Of a DNA stretch of 64,000 nucleotides, positions 42,901 to 51,371 are shown piece by piece (position 1 is the first letter of the stretch; each line of letters starts with the position of its first letter). The translations under genes and the position numbers were made by a program. A model generated the notes under the pieces. It saw only the letters and a program-made list of their open reading frames with translations, was not told where the DNA came from and did no database searches. This stretch comes from an uncultured Tateyamaria sp. (GTDB lineage: Bacteria; Pseudomonadota; Alphaproteobacteria; Rhodobacterales; Rhodobacteraceae), in assembly GCF_947487805.1 (NCBI RefSeq), contig NZ_CANKXW010000001.1, positions 867,501 to 931,500 of the forward strand. The letters run 5' to 3'.

Positions 42901-44115
42901 CGTTGATCCCGTGAGTGTTCCGTCCAGTCCGAGTGCCAGATCCTGCGCCTGCAATCCCGATGTATCAAGGCCGTCCAGATCGATATCCGCGGTGATCGCA
43001 TCGCCGTCTGACGCGTCAAAGGCCACGGTGAGCCGCGCGCCGTCGATCCGCGTGGCATCCGCGCCAAAGGGCAACAAAACGGGCGTGCCAGCTGTATCCG
43101 CAAGAGTGCCGCTTATATCGAGCAGAGTGGGCCAGCCATCGGGACCCAGTGCCGCGCGTCCCGACATCTGCATGGCGCGCGTGTCGAGCGCAAAGCCATC
43201 CAGCGTCAGCGCGCCATCAGTCGTCTGGTTGCCATTTGCCACCAGCGACACGTCAGGGCCAAAGAACGCTGCATATTCCGGCAGGAACAGGGCCGTCACG
43301 TCTCCACTCAAATCCACGTCAAAGGCCATTGGCCCGGCCTCTTCGGATTGCAGATCAAGCGTGCCCGACAGCCGCGGTGCGCCGTCAGTCCGGAGATCCA
43401 GCCATGCGGCAAAATCGCTAAGTAGCCCGTCGCCCTTGATGGTCAGATCAACGCTGGGTCGGCCCGGGATATTCAGAAGGTCGGAGATCAAACCATTCGC
43501 GCTTTCCACCAGTCCCAGATCAATCGAGAGGGCGCGGGTGTCGTTGGCATAGCTGGCGGTTACGTCAAACCGCGCTTGGGGACCATCGATCCGCTGTGCC
43601 ACGATCTGCGCGTCCCCGGCCCCCCCGGCGAGCGAGGCAGAGCCTGCCAGCGAAAAGGTTGCCGCCTCTCCCAGAACGGGCGCGCCCAATGATATGGCGT
43701 CAATCGCCATTTGTTCGATGCGCAGCGATGCGGGCAGGTCCGGCAGGGAAAAGGGGGCGGCCTCGGGCGAGGGCACGTCGCTTGGGGTGGGCAGGGGCAG
43801 GCGCGGCAGGTCGATCTGCGCGGCCTTGAGGTCTGCAATCTCGATCGCGCCGCGCAAAAGTGCACTGCGGTTCCAGCCGATCTCGACCTGGTTCAGCGTC
43901 AGCCATATGCCGTCCGTGTCTGCCACGGTGATCTGATCGATGCGCGCCGTGCTGGAGAGGACACCGGAAAATCCGTTGATCCGAACCGTGCGCCCGTCGC
44001 CACCCAGCGACCGTTCGAGCAGTCCGATCAGGAACCCGCGATCTTCATCCGCCTCTTGCGCGGTGAGCGCGAGGGGCCAGAGGAGGCAAAGCAGAGTAGC
44101 GAGAACCCGGAACAT
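39997..44115 (-). CDS. tamB: Translocation and assembly module protein TamB
   Basis: At 1372 residues this is a TamB/AsmA-like bridge protein: an N-terminal signal/anchor (FRVLATLLCLLWPLALTAQE), a very long beta-taco body, and the C-terminal DUF490 domain (TamB_C, about 1030-1372; SRIFVRGRGLDAELGGSLRL, FGRDISQLSAFQALQLASAVA, NVTVRGTVGADSNTGIGIF). It spans the periplasm and works with TamA in outer-membrane protein insertion and lipid homeostasis. The body holds about five copies of a ~60-residue unit (GPYASTATVTGTY ... PNVAPLAPGINGALALSG). The ATG at 44115 overlaps the TamA stop (TGATG). Confidence 0.92.
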   Translation of the reverse strand: MFRVLATLLCLLWPLALTAQEADEDRGFLIGLLERSLGGDGRTVRINGFSGVLSSTARIDQITVADTDGIWLTLNQVEIGWNRSALLRGAIEIADLKAAQIDLPRLPLPTPSDVPSPEAAPFSLPDLPASLRIEQMAIDAISLGAPVLGEAATFSLAGSASLAGGAGDAQIVAQRIDGPQARFDVTASYANDTRALSIDLGLVESANGLISDLLNIPGRPSVDLTIKGDGLLSDFAAWLDLRTDGAPRLSGTLDLQSEEAGPMAFDVDLSGDVTALFLPEYAAFFGPDVSLVANGNQTTDGALTLDGFALDTRAMQMSGRAALGPDGWPTLLDISGTLADTAGTPVLLPFGADATRIDGARLTVAFDASDGDAITADIDLDGLDTSGLQAQDLALGLDGTLTGSTAGVGALALGIALTADGLQFEDPGLADAVGRAVSGRLAVDYTEGTPLQLRDLALTGAEWELRGDVGIDGFADDFATNFDIAVNTPNLAAFAALVGLNLSGAGEVSATGTAALGGFFDVTVSGQTRDLAIGVEQADTLLAGPTDLTLAARRDETGTFLDRLVLQNAALSADATAQLQTGASTARFAFRLEDVGQITEALSGPLTVNGQAEQTGEVWDLAGNVAGPFDATARTTAQVAPDRITIDLNADVPDLAPVVPQLAGAANVTVSAVQEDGVWAFSTSLSGPHQATADVAGTYDETLTARYLVEIPDLAPLAPGVDGPLGLDGTVVQSASDWQFNTKVTGPFASAGTVSGRFVDARLSTEFELVLPNIARVVPGLTGALDLSGTLDQTDQGWAIDTRAAGPYASTATVTGTYSSDDTQARYTLDIPNVAPLAPGINGALALSGSVRQLQSGWALTADARGPYASTATVTGTYAPDALAARYAVRVPNIGALVPQISGAAAVTGTATQVPRGFDIAATLDGPAGTRAQVSGLVGSDGQLALDATGSAQLGLINPILEPRNIAGIANFDLTIDGPPALGSVAGRITTQGTRLAAPNLPLSFNDISGNVALADGQATLALNAGVTEGGVIRISGPMTLSGAFPAQIDVALDQVAVVDPALYTSTVNGQVSLRGPLTGGARIAGTINVGETTVRVPESGISTFGAIPEITHIGATRPVMRTRERAGLTQPSENSSGSGPAYPLDITINAPSRIFVRGRGLDAELGGSLRLTGTSSDTFSTGQFDLIRGRLDILAKRFELDEGRVQLQGRFDPYLRFVVATTTSTGTARIILEGPADDPEVTFESTPESPQDQVLAQIFFGRDISQLSAFQALQLASAVASLAGSGGEGIVSQLRGSFDLDDLDVTTDEEGNAAVRAGKYISDNVYTDVTVGGSDGAEVSLNIDLTPNVTVRGTVGADSNTGIGIFIEKDY

Positions 44116-45908
44116 CAAAACGCCTGTCCAATCCCGATGTAGATTTCGAGGCCGGAACTGTCGCCGGGGCCTGAGCCGGGCAGCGCCATGTCAAAGCGGA
44201 TCGGGCCAATACCAGTGTCGTACCGGATGCCTGCGCCGTAGCCGGTATGCCATTCGCCCGAGCCATCGATAAAGCTTTCTGCGCCGATATAGCCCGCATC
44301 GTAAAAGGCAACGAGCGATAGCGCCTCACGCGAGGTTTGCACGCGCACCTCGCCCGACAGGCCAAGGAAAGACCGGCCTCCAATTGTCGTCGTGGGCGTC
44401 AGATCCACGCCAAGCGATTGGTAATCCTGGCCGCGTACCGTGCCACTGCCCCCCGAAAAGAACAGGTAGTCGGCCGGAGCCACGTCTAGGTCCGGACCCG
44501 CGACCGATCCCAGCAGGCCGCGAAAGGCCAGTGTCACGCGGTCACTCACTTGCCGATAGGTGCGCAGATCCAGCGTGGTCACGACGCCATTTTCTGTGCC
44601 GTCGATGTTGAAGAACGGGGTCACGGCGGCCTGTGCATAGTATCCTGCCGTTGCATTCAGCGGGTCATTGCGCCGGTCAAATGTAAAGGTGAACGGAAAG
44701 GTCAGAATGGTATAATCCCGCTCGCCAAGATCATCACGCGTCTTGGACCGACGCAGGCCAACGCCGTAACTGTATTCCCGGTCTTCGGAGGCGAAATAAA
44801 GCGTTCCGAACTCGAGCACACCGGTGCGGGCAAACAGGTTGGGATCGTCGCGTTGTTCGATCTCGGCGCGGATGAACGCTTCGAGATCGGTGCGCCATGT
44901 GGCGGGGCGGGACAATTTCGCACCCAGCCTGAAATCCACCCCTTCCGTATCGCCGCCGACGCCCTTGATCTCGCCTTCGATCTGCAACCGTTCGGCACCA
45001 CCAAAAATGTTGCGGTGCAGCCAGAGAGCGCTGGCGCTGAACCCATCGAGCGTTCCGTATTCCGCGCCAAAACTGTAGCGGCGGGGCAGTTGGTCCGTGA
45101 TCGTGGCCGTCACATCCAGAGTGCCATCCGGATTGGCCGTTTCGGCCTCGGTCAGCGCGGCCGACGCAAAGGTTCCAGTGCGGCGCAGGCGGGTTTCGAC
45201 CTTGTCCAGCGTATCGGGGTCAAACACCTCGCCCGAGGGCCACCCGGCGATTTGGCGGATGCGCCGTTCGCGCACCGCACTTTCGCCCGTAATGGTCAGG
45301 CGACCCAACCGTAGGCGGGGGCCGGGCTCCAGCGTCACGGCGGCGTTCAGCGTGCCGTCGGGATGGCGGGCGGTGATGCGCTGACCTGCCACGGCGGCCT
45401 TGGCATGCCCCGCCTGACGCCACCCTTCGATCTCGGCGCGCGTCGCGTCGCGCAGGACGGACACGCGCGCCGTCTCGCCGCGGGCAAAGCCCGATGTGGG
45501 TTCCGTTTCTGGTGCTTTCGGCGTTATCGACAGATCGCCAAAGGTAAACACCTTGCCGGGGTTGACGGTCACGACTACGTTCGACACGGCCCGCGGTGCC
45601 GCAATCGGCGCGATGGACGCAGCCTCTCGACCATCCAGCGTGATGCTGATCTGGGGCCCGAAGTACCCCTGATCATAAAGCAGGGCGATGATCCGGCCGT
45701 AATCGGCCTGTGCCGCACTCAGGATGTCGATAGGCAGGGGGGCTTCTTCGGCTTCGGTATCGGCAAGCGTTGCGGTCAGCGATGCCGCGCGAATGTCATC
45801 CTGCAGCGGGTCTGGAGCCTGCACGTCCAGCGTCAACGCCAGCCCTTGCCCGGCCAGCCAGATCACGGAAAAAGCGGCTGCCAATACGCGGCAGAAGGGG
45901 TTTGACAT
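44115..45908 (-). CDS. tamA: Outer membrane assembly protein TamA
   Basis: Starting at the ATG at 45908 (GGAG 8 bases upstream), the 597-residue protein has a signal peptide ending near GQGLA, three POTRA-type domains (about 30-270; ILSAAQADYGRIIALLYDQGYFG, PNPGKVFTFGDL-like, TITGESAVRERRIRQIAGW) and a C-terminal 16-stranded Omp85 barrel with the lid motif VRGQDYQS and the terminal GIGQAF aromatic end. It is the outer-membrane partner of TamB, which is coupled downstream. Confidence 0.92.
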   Translation of the reverse strand: MSNPFCRVLAAAFSVIWLAGQGLALTLDVQAPDPLQDDIRAASLTATLADTEAEEAPLPIDILSAAQADYGRIIALLYDQGYFGPQISITLDGREAASIAPIAAPRAVSNVVVTVNPGKVFTFGDLSITPKAPETEPTSGFARGETARVSVLRDATRAEIEGWRQAGHAKAAVAGQRITARHPDGTLNAAVTLEPGPRLRLGRLTITGESAVRERRIRQIAGWPSGEVFDPDTLDKVETRLRRTGTFASAALTEAETANPDGTLDVTATITDQLPRRYSFGAEYGTLDGFSASALWLHRNIFGGAERLQIEGEIKGVGGDTEGVDFRLGAKLSRPATWRTDLEAFIRAEIEQRDDPNLFARTGVLEFGTLYFASEDREYSYGVGLRRSKTRDDLGERDYTILTFPFTFTFDRRNDPLNATAGYYAQAAVTPFFNIDGTENGVVTTLDLRTYRQVSDRVTLAFRGLLGSVAGPDLDVAPADYLFFSGGSGTVRGQDYQSLGVDLTPTTTIGGRSFLGLSGEVRVQTSREALSLVAFYDAGYIGAESFIDGSGEWHTGYGAGIRYDTGIGPIRFDMALPGSGPGDSSGLEIYIGIGQAF

Positions 45909-46026
45909 CGGCAGCACTCCGCCGCGCGCAGCGCACGGCTCTGTACACGAATGCCAAAACTTTGCCAAAGGTTCCAGCAGTTATCTGTGTTCTGTGGATA
46001 ACGCCCGCGTGACGGCGTAAATCGGC

Positions 46027-49000
46027 TCAGGTCTTGACGTAACCCGCGACCACCTGAAGCAGCCGGAACGCCGTCGCGGCGTCGTTCTCAACCACGGAAA
46101 TGAACTCTTCCTCACCGATGCGCAGGCAGGACAGCTCGGACTTGGCACGCATATCGAGTGCGCGCGGTTCGCTGCGGATCAGGCCCAATTCACCCACCAG
46201 CGCACCGGCACCAACGGTGGCGATCAGCGTGTCGTCCTGACCTTCGACGGGCAGCAGCAGGTCGGCCTCACCGTCAAGGATCATGTAGGCGCCGTCCTTG
46301 GGGTCGTCGTTTTTGTGGAACACGTATTCACCGGGGGCGGCCTTGTACCAACGCGCGCCAAAGGCCAGAAGGCGCAGCTGTTTGCGTTTGAGACCTGAAA
46401 AGAGCGGCGCGCTGCTCAGTGCCTCCAGCTTGCGGGCAAGGTCCGCGCCGACCTCGCTGTCGGCCTCGGCGCGCGCGCCTTCTGCCCCCACCAGACGGCC
46501 CTGTTGCACCTCGACATGCATGTCGAAAATGTCCTCGTTTTCAAAGCTTTCGGCCAGGAAAATCAACACCGCATCCGGCAAGAGCGCGCGCAGGTTCGCC
46601 ACCAGCGCGTCCTGTACCTCGGCGTCATAGCTGGCCATCGCCTTGTCGAGGATGAGGATGTCGGGGCGTTTGATCGTGGCGCGGCTGATCGACAGCGGCT
46701 CTGCAAAGAGCGCGGGCAGGTTGGCACCACCCAAGGCGATCGGCACGTCAAAGACCAGTTCCAGCACCAGCTGGCTGATGCCCTCATCGGCCAGGACCTG
46801 ACCCACCACGCGGCGCAACTCTTCGCCGCGGGTGCCCGCGCTGTCGGACACTTTGCCATAGAGCGCGTTTTCCAGAACTGTCAGCCCGTGCACATATTGA
46901 TCCGGCACGATCGGCACAAACAGCGGGTCCATCTGCGCGCGCAGCATCTCCGCGTGATCGCGGCGCATGTCCAGAACGCGCGCCTTGACCTCGTCCGGGA
47001 ACGACGGCCCGACCTGTTCGGCGGTCACACTGGTCGGGACGCTCAGCAACAAGGCCAGTTCGCCGTCGGAAATCTCGCTGCCCGCGGGTTTGCGGTTCAC
47101 CAGATCCAACGCGGCCTCGTAGACTTCGACCTCAAGGCCCACCTTGCGGAAAAGGGGGTGATCCGTGCCCGTTGCGCCAAAGATCTGGCGCAGCATTTCG
47201 ATGATGTTGCGCGCCAGCGTCTCGAGGTTCGACGCCAGTTTGAGGTCATGCAGCAGGCGCAGGAACTCCAGCTTGGCCTCGATGATCTCAGGCGTGATTT
47301 TCTCGCGCGGGGTGGCAAACAGCAGGTTTTCCGCGACCGGCAGGGCGGGGTTGTAGGCCTCTGGATCGAAACCGTGCACAAAGCGCGACAGGCCAGCATC
47401 CCCGATGGCGGCGGCCACTTTGGGACGCACCGAGACCAGCGCCGCGGTCAACTCGGGATGGGCCTCGGCGTCATAGGTCTGGTCCATGGTGCGGCGGGTC
47501 AGCACCTCGCCACTGCCGGACCGTTCGATCAACGTGTACCACCAGCGCCGCAGCGCATCGCGGTCCTCCACCCCGGCAATGCCTGGATCCAGCCAATGGG
47601 CCTTGAGCATGTCCGCCGAATTGCCCGCGCGCACGGCCTCGCGGAAAAAGTCGTTGTCCTCGCCGGGGGCCACAGGTGCCACGCGCATCGGCATCATCAC
47701 GTTCTGGCCATAGCTGCCCTTGAACAGGATGGGACGTGAATTGGCGTGGCCGATGCGTCGGGCGATTGTTGCTTGGTGCAAGCTGCGAATGTCCTCGCCC
47801 GCCAATGTGACGGTGCCGGATGTGGACAGTGTCTCGCGTGTCAGCACCTCGGCCAGCGCGCGGCGGTCCTCGTCATTGGGGGCAGTGATCCCTACGGTGC
47901 TGCCGGCCGGGAAGGTGACCGTGATGTCTTCGAGTACGGGGTTGCCATCGCCATCGCGCACCGTGACCTGATCCAGTGCCACGGGGCCCTTCAATTCGGG
48001 GATGGTGTCGACTGGGCCATAAAACAGATCGTCGTCGATCATGCCCTCCGGCGCAAATCGTTCGGTAATGGTGTCCCAGCGCAGCGACATGTCAGCGGTC
48101 TGGTTGTAGTAGGCCAGCAACTCTTTCCATGGGCTGGACAGATCCTTGTAGGCCGCCAGCGCCGCCACCAGCGCACCAATGGTCACATCACCCTGAATGA
48201 CCAGATAGCCACCGATGGAAAAGAAGAAGAACGGCGTTAGCTGCGTGATGAAGTTATTGAGGAACTTCATGAAGAATTTCTTTTGGTAGATCTGGAAACG
48301 GATCGCAAAGAGCTGGCCCAGCCGGTCTCCGATCATCGCCATCCGGTAGCGCCAGCCTCCGTTGACCCGCAACGTGCCTGCCCCCGCTGCCCCTTCGCCG
48401 ATCTCTGCGGCAAGTGCGCGGACCTGTACCACGCGTTTCTTGTTCAACTGGTTGATCTGGCGTTGTAATTTCGGGATCAGCCATGCCTGCAAGGGGATCA
48501 GAGCGATGGCCGCGAACCCGAAGGCGATGGACTGAAAGAACAAGAAGCCCAGGATTGTCAGCATCTGTCCCGCTTGCAACACCGGCTGGGCCACCGCATC
48601 GCCCATCAGCCCACCCATTGGCTCGCTTTCGGCGGTCACCATGCTGACCAACTCGCCCTGGCTCGTACGTTCAAAATAGGGCTGCGGAAAGCGCAGGATG
48701 CGCGCGATCAGCGTATAGCGAAACCGCCTCAGGAGGCGCTCGGCCAGCACACCTTTCATGGTGTTGATCCGCATCTTCATCAGACCGTGCAGCAGCACCG
48801 CCACAAGAAAAGCGCCGCACAGGATCATCAGGTAGGTGATCTGGTCAAACTCGAACCCATATGCGGAAATCGTCGATGATCCGGAGCCGATGGCGTCATT
48901 GATGATCTGCTTGGGCAGTTCCAGCGTCAGGTACAAAAGTGGGAACAGTGACAGCGTCACAACCAGCAAGATCAGCTGATCGCGTTTCGAATATTTCCAG

Positions 49001-49077
49001 ATGAAGGCAAAGAGGCTGCGTTCGATTGGGATCTTCCAATTTTTTGTTGCCCGCGATACACCGGCGTCCGGTGCAAT
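46027..49077 (-). CDS. ABC exporter-like protein with degenerate ATPase motifs and cyclic nucleotide-binding domain
   Basis: Residue numbers are from TTG 48969 (980 residues). Residues 1-300 form an exporter-type membrane domain. The nucleotide-binding domain (about 325-840) is recognisable but lacks key motifs: the Walker A position reads VGITAPNDEDRRAL (no GKS/T), the signature is SISRA in place of LSGGQ, and Walker B ILILDKAMASYD has K where the catalytic Glu belongs. Some 250 extra helical residues (about 430-690) are inserted. Residues 855-970 are a cNMP-binding domain with an intact phosphate cassette (GELGLIRSEPRA; E927, R936). The frame upstream of 48969 encodes a family-like start (SLFAFIWKYSKRDQL) but has only ATT (49077) after the in-frame stop, so the start is unresolved. 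Probably a regulated, ATPase-dead membrane protein. Confidence 0.8.
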   Translation of the reverse strand: MAPDAGVSRATKNWKIPIERSLFAFIWKYSKRDQLILLVVTLSLFPLLYLTLELPKQIINDAIGSGSSTISAYGFEFDQITYLMILCGAFLVAVLLHGLMKMRINTMKGVLAERLLRRFRYTLIARILRFPQPYFERTSQGELVSMVTAESEPMGGLMGDAVAQPVLQAGQMLTILGFLFFQSIAFGFAAIALIPLQAWLIPKLQRQINQLNKKRVVQVRALAAEIGEGAAGAGTLRVNGGWRYRMAMIGDRLGQLFAIRFQIYQKKFFMKFLNNFITQLTPFFFFSIGGYLVIQGDVTIGALVAALAAYKDLSSPWKELLAYYNQTADMSLRWDTITERFAPEGMIDDDLFYGPVDTIPELKGPVALDQVTVRDGDGNPVLEDITVTFPAGSTVGITAPNDEDRRALAEVLTRETLSTSGTVTLAGEDIRSLHQATIARRIGHANSRPILFKGSYGQNVMMPMRVAPVAPGEDNDFFREAVRAGNSADMLKAHWLDPGIAGVEDRDALRRWWYTLIERSGSGEVLTRRTMDQTYDAEAHPELTAALVSVRPKVAAAIGDAGLSRFVHGFDPEAYNPALPVAENLLFATPREKITPEIIEAKLEFLRLLHDLKLASNLETLARNIIEMLRQIFGATGTDHPLFRKVGLEVEVYEAALDLVNRKPAGSEISDGELALLLSVPTSVTAEQVGPSFPDEVKARVLDMRRDHAEMLRAQMDPLFVPIVPDQYVHGLTVLENALYGKVSDSAGTRGEELRRVVGQVLADEGISQLVLELVFDVPIALGGANLPALFAEPLSISRATIKRPDILILDKAMASYDAEVQDALVANLRALLPDAVLIFLAESFENEDIFDMHVEVQQGRLVGAEGARAEADSEVGADLARKLEALSSAPLFSGLKRKQLRLLAFGARWYKAAPGEYVFHKNDDPKDGAYMILDGEADLLLPVEGQDDTLIATVGAGALVGELGLIRSEPRALDMRAKSELSCLRIGEEEFISVVENDAATAFRLLQVVAGYVKT

Positions 49078-49207
49078 CTACCAAGGCGTTTCGCTTGAAA
49101 TCAATGGCCCGCGCTGAATCGTTTGGGCCGGATGGTGCATCAGACGCATTGCGGCATTCGATTTGCCCGCCTAGGATGCAGGTAATCGCCAGCGCAGAGG
49201 ACCTTCC

Positions 49208-49588
49208 TTGGCCGATCCTGTTACATTCGTAATCGTGTTGCTGTTTCTGTTGCAAACCAAGCATCTGTTTGCGGACTTCTACTTGCAAACGCCCCGGATG
49301 CTCCGGGATAGGGGGCGGTATCTGCACTTTGGCAGGGTGCAGCACGCGGGATTGCATGCTGTTGGATCACTGGTTGCGATGGTCGTGGTGGGTGTGCCCG
49401 TGCCGTTGGCACTGGTCGTGGCCGTGGCGGAATGGGTTGTGCATTTCCACATCGATTTCGGCAAAGGTCGGTGGTCGGACCGTACGGGTCACGGACCGCA
49501 TCAGGCAGGGTACTGGCGTGCCTTCGGCGTCGACCAGGCGCTGCATCAGTGGACCTATCTGCTCATGGTGTTGGCGGTGCTGCCCTGA
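49208..49588 (+). CDS. DUF3307 domain-containing membrane protein
   Basis: The 126-residue protein matches the small DUF3307 family: first helix (FVIVLLFLLQTKHLFADFYLQ) with the conserved KHxxxDF/YLQ, HAGLHAV, then AVAEWVVHFHIDFGK and DQALHQWTYLL. About three to four helices; the conserved His/Asp residues suggest metal or proton chemistry in the membrane, function unknown. The start is TTG 49208 with AGAGGA upstream. It lies alone on the plus strand between the adenylate cyclase gene (adjoining stop) and the degenerate ABC gene (divergent). Confidence 0.82.
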   Translation: MADPVTFVIVLLFLLQTKHLFADFYLQTPRMLRDRGRYLHFGRVQHAGLHAVGSLVAMVVVGVPVPLALVVAVAEWVVHFHIDFGKGRWSDRTGHGPHQAGYWRAFGVDQALHQWTYLLMVLAVLP

Positions 49589-51316
49589 TCATTCGGCTGC
49601 GGCACGTTGCGCGCTGAGTGCTGCGAAATTCGGCACCGGGTCGGCATAGCCTTTCAACGGGATCGGATCGAGCGTTTCGAAAACCACATCATCCAAACCT
49701 TCGCCTGCCTCCCGCGTAGCACGATCGATCAGCACCTGACCGGGATCGGCTTTGGAACACAGCCGCGCGGACAGGTTCACAGTCGAACCCAGCACGGTAT
49801 AGTCCATCCGGCTGGCCGCCCCCATCGCGCCCATGACAACCTCGCCCGAGGCCACGCCGATGCCTACGTGTAGGTTGTAATCGGGGAATTTCTCCAGCAG
49901 GGCCTGCATGGCATCGATGATCTGAACAGAACAGCAAATGGCGCGCCGTTCCATGTTCTCCCCTTCAAACACGGCAACAAGGGCGTCGCCGATGAACTTG
50001 TCGACATCGCCTTCGTGCTGCACCACGATCTTGTTCTGCGCCTCGAAATATTCGTTGAGCGCCTCGATCACCACCTCCGGGGCAACCCTTTCGGAAAACT
50101 CGGTATAGCCCCGGATATCGGTAAAGATCACTGACACCTTCTTGCGGACGCCGCCCCTCTCCATCCCCTCACCGGAGCTTTGGATGGCTGACATGGTGCC
50201 GTGGCTGACGAACTTCATCAGCTCCAGCCGTTCGCCCAGTTCGGCGATCATCCTGTTCACCCGCGTCGACAGCTGGCCCAGTTCGTCGCGCGATTTGACA
50301 TTTGTGACCCGCGCGGCGAAGTCACCGGTGCCCACCTTTTCCACAGCCTCGCCGATACGCAGGATCGGACCGGTCAGGCGGCGGGCAAAGATCAGCGCGC
50401 CGACACTCGCCAGCGCAAAGCCAATCGAGCCGATGATCAGGATCTGCCGCGTGATGGCATTCACCACCGCATAGGCGCTTTCCTCGGTCAGTTCGGTGAT
50501 GACAGCCCATGGAAACCAGTCGGGAAAGGCATAGGCCCCCAACACGTCGGTCCCGTCGGGGCGGGTATAGGTCTGGAGCGCATTGGCCCGTGCACCGGCC
50601 ACGATCAGCGGCAGTGCCGATTGAACGATTTCGCGTTCGAGGATCAGTTCAGGGTCCGGCCCCAGCACCGTGCGCCCGGCCTGGTCGATTACGGTGATGT
50701 CGCCACGTTGTGCAAACGGGTGCTGCTGCACCAGCCGCGACAGAGATGACAGTTCGATCCGCGCGGTCAGCGTCACCTGCCGCCCCGCGATCTTGGTGTT
50801 GAGAGGCAGCGCGAGCGTTGCGATCCAGTTGCCGGTCTCTTCGAGCCGGGAAATCAGCGGGCGGCCGAACTGTCCGGTTTCGGCAATGTTGGTGATCAGG
50901 TCCGAGGACACTGTCAGCACCTGCACAGGATCAAGACCGGCATCCTCCAACCGCTGCGAAAACGCCTGATCGGTTGCCATGATGGGCAGGTTGCTGCCCG
51001 CGACGGCCAGCTGCATCGACACCACGTCCGGCAACTCTTGCAGGCCCAGCGTCAGCAGCGACACCTTTTGCGGCACATCCAGATCGTCGCTGTCGATCCC
51101 GTTGCGGATCACCATCAGGGGTGACAGCCAGCGCCCTTGATAGGTCGTGTCGAACTGCCCCTGCAATTGCGCGGCCACCGTCGTCAGATCCTCGTTCGCG
51201 GCCGACTTCAGCTCATCCCGGCTGAGGCGTTCGAGGTTCTGGCCCACGATCGCCAGCGGCGCCACGGCAAGCAGCGTTGCAAACAGGAAGAATTTGAGAC
51301 GCAAGGGGAACCACAT
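49589..51316 (-). CDS. Membrane-bound class III adenylate cyclase with sensor and HAMP domains
   Basis: The 575-residue protein has a first helix (8-26), a ~260-residue extracytoplasmic sensor of the dCache type (30-288), a second helix (290-312), HAMP (312-365) and a class III cyclase domain (390-560). Metal-binding D400 (FTDIRGYT) and D444 (FIGDALV), substrate-specifying K440 and D505 (the adenine pair), and transition-state N514 and R518 (STVNLSARL) are all present, so it should make cAMP. It follows the giant PKD protein by 55 bases on the same strand, and probably senses an envelope or small-molecule signal. Confidence 0.93.
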   Translation of the reverse strand: MWFPLRLKFFLFATLLAVAPLAIVGQNLERLSRDELKSAANEDLTTVAAQLQGQFDTTYQGRWLSPLMVIRNGIDSDDLDVPQKVSLLTLGLQELPDVVSMQLAVAGSNLPIMATDQAFSQRLEDAGLDPVQVLTVSSDLITNIAETGQFGRPLISRLEETGNWIATLALPLNTKIAGRQVTLTARIELSSLSRLVQQHPFAQRGDITVIDQAGRTVLGPDPELILEREIVQSALPLIVAGARANALQTYTRPDGTDVLGAYAFPDWFPWAVITELTEESAYAVVNAITRQILIIGSIGFALASVGALIFARRLTGPILRIGEAVEKVGTGDFAARVTNVKSRDELGQLSTRVNRMIAELGERLELMKFVSHGTMSAIQSSGEGMERGGVRKKVSVIFTDIRGYTEFSERVAPEVVIEALNEYFEAQNKIVVQHEGDVDKFIGDALVAVFEGENMERRAICCSVQIIDAMQALLEKFPDYNLHVGIGVASGEVVMGAMGAASRMDYTVLGSTVNLSARLCSKADPGQVLIDRATREAGEGLDDVVFETLDPIPLKGYADPVPNFAALSAQRAAAE

Positions 51317-51371
51317 GGGCGGACCTTAGCCGATTCAGAGGGCCAACGATATGGCGGTATTGCAGACCTTT

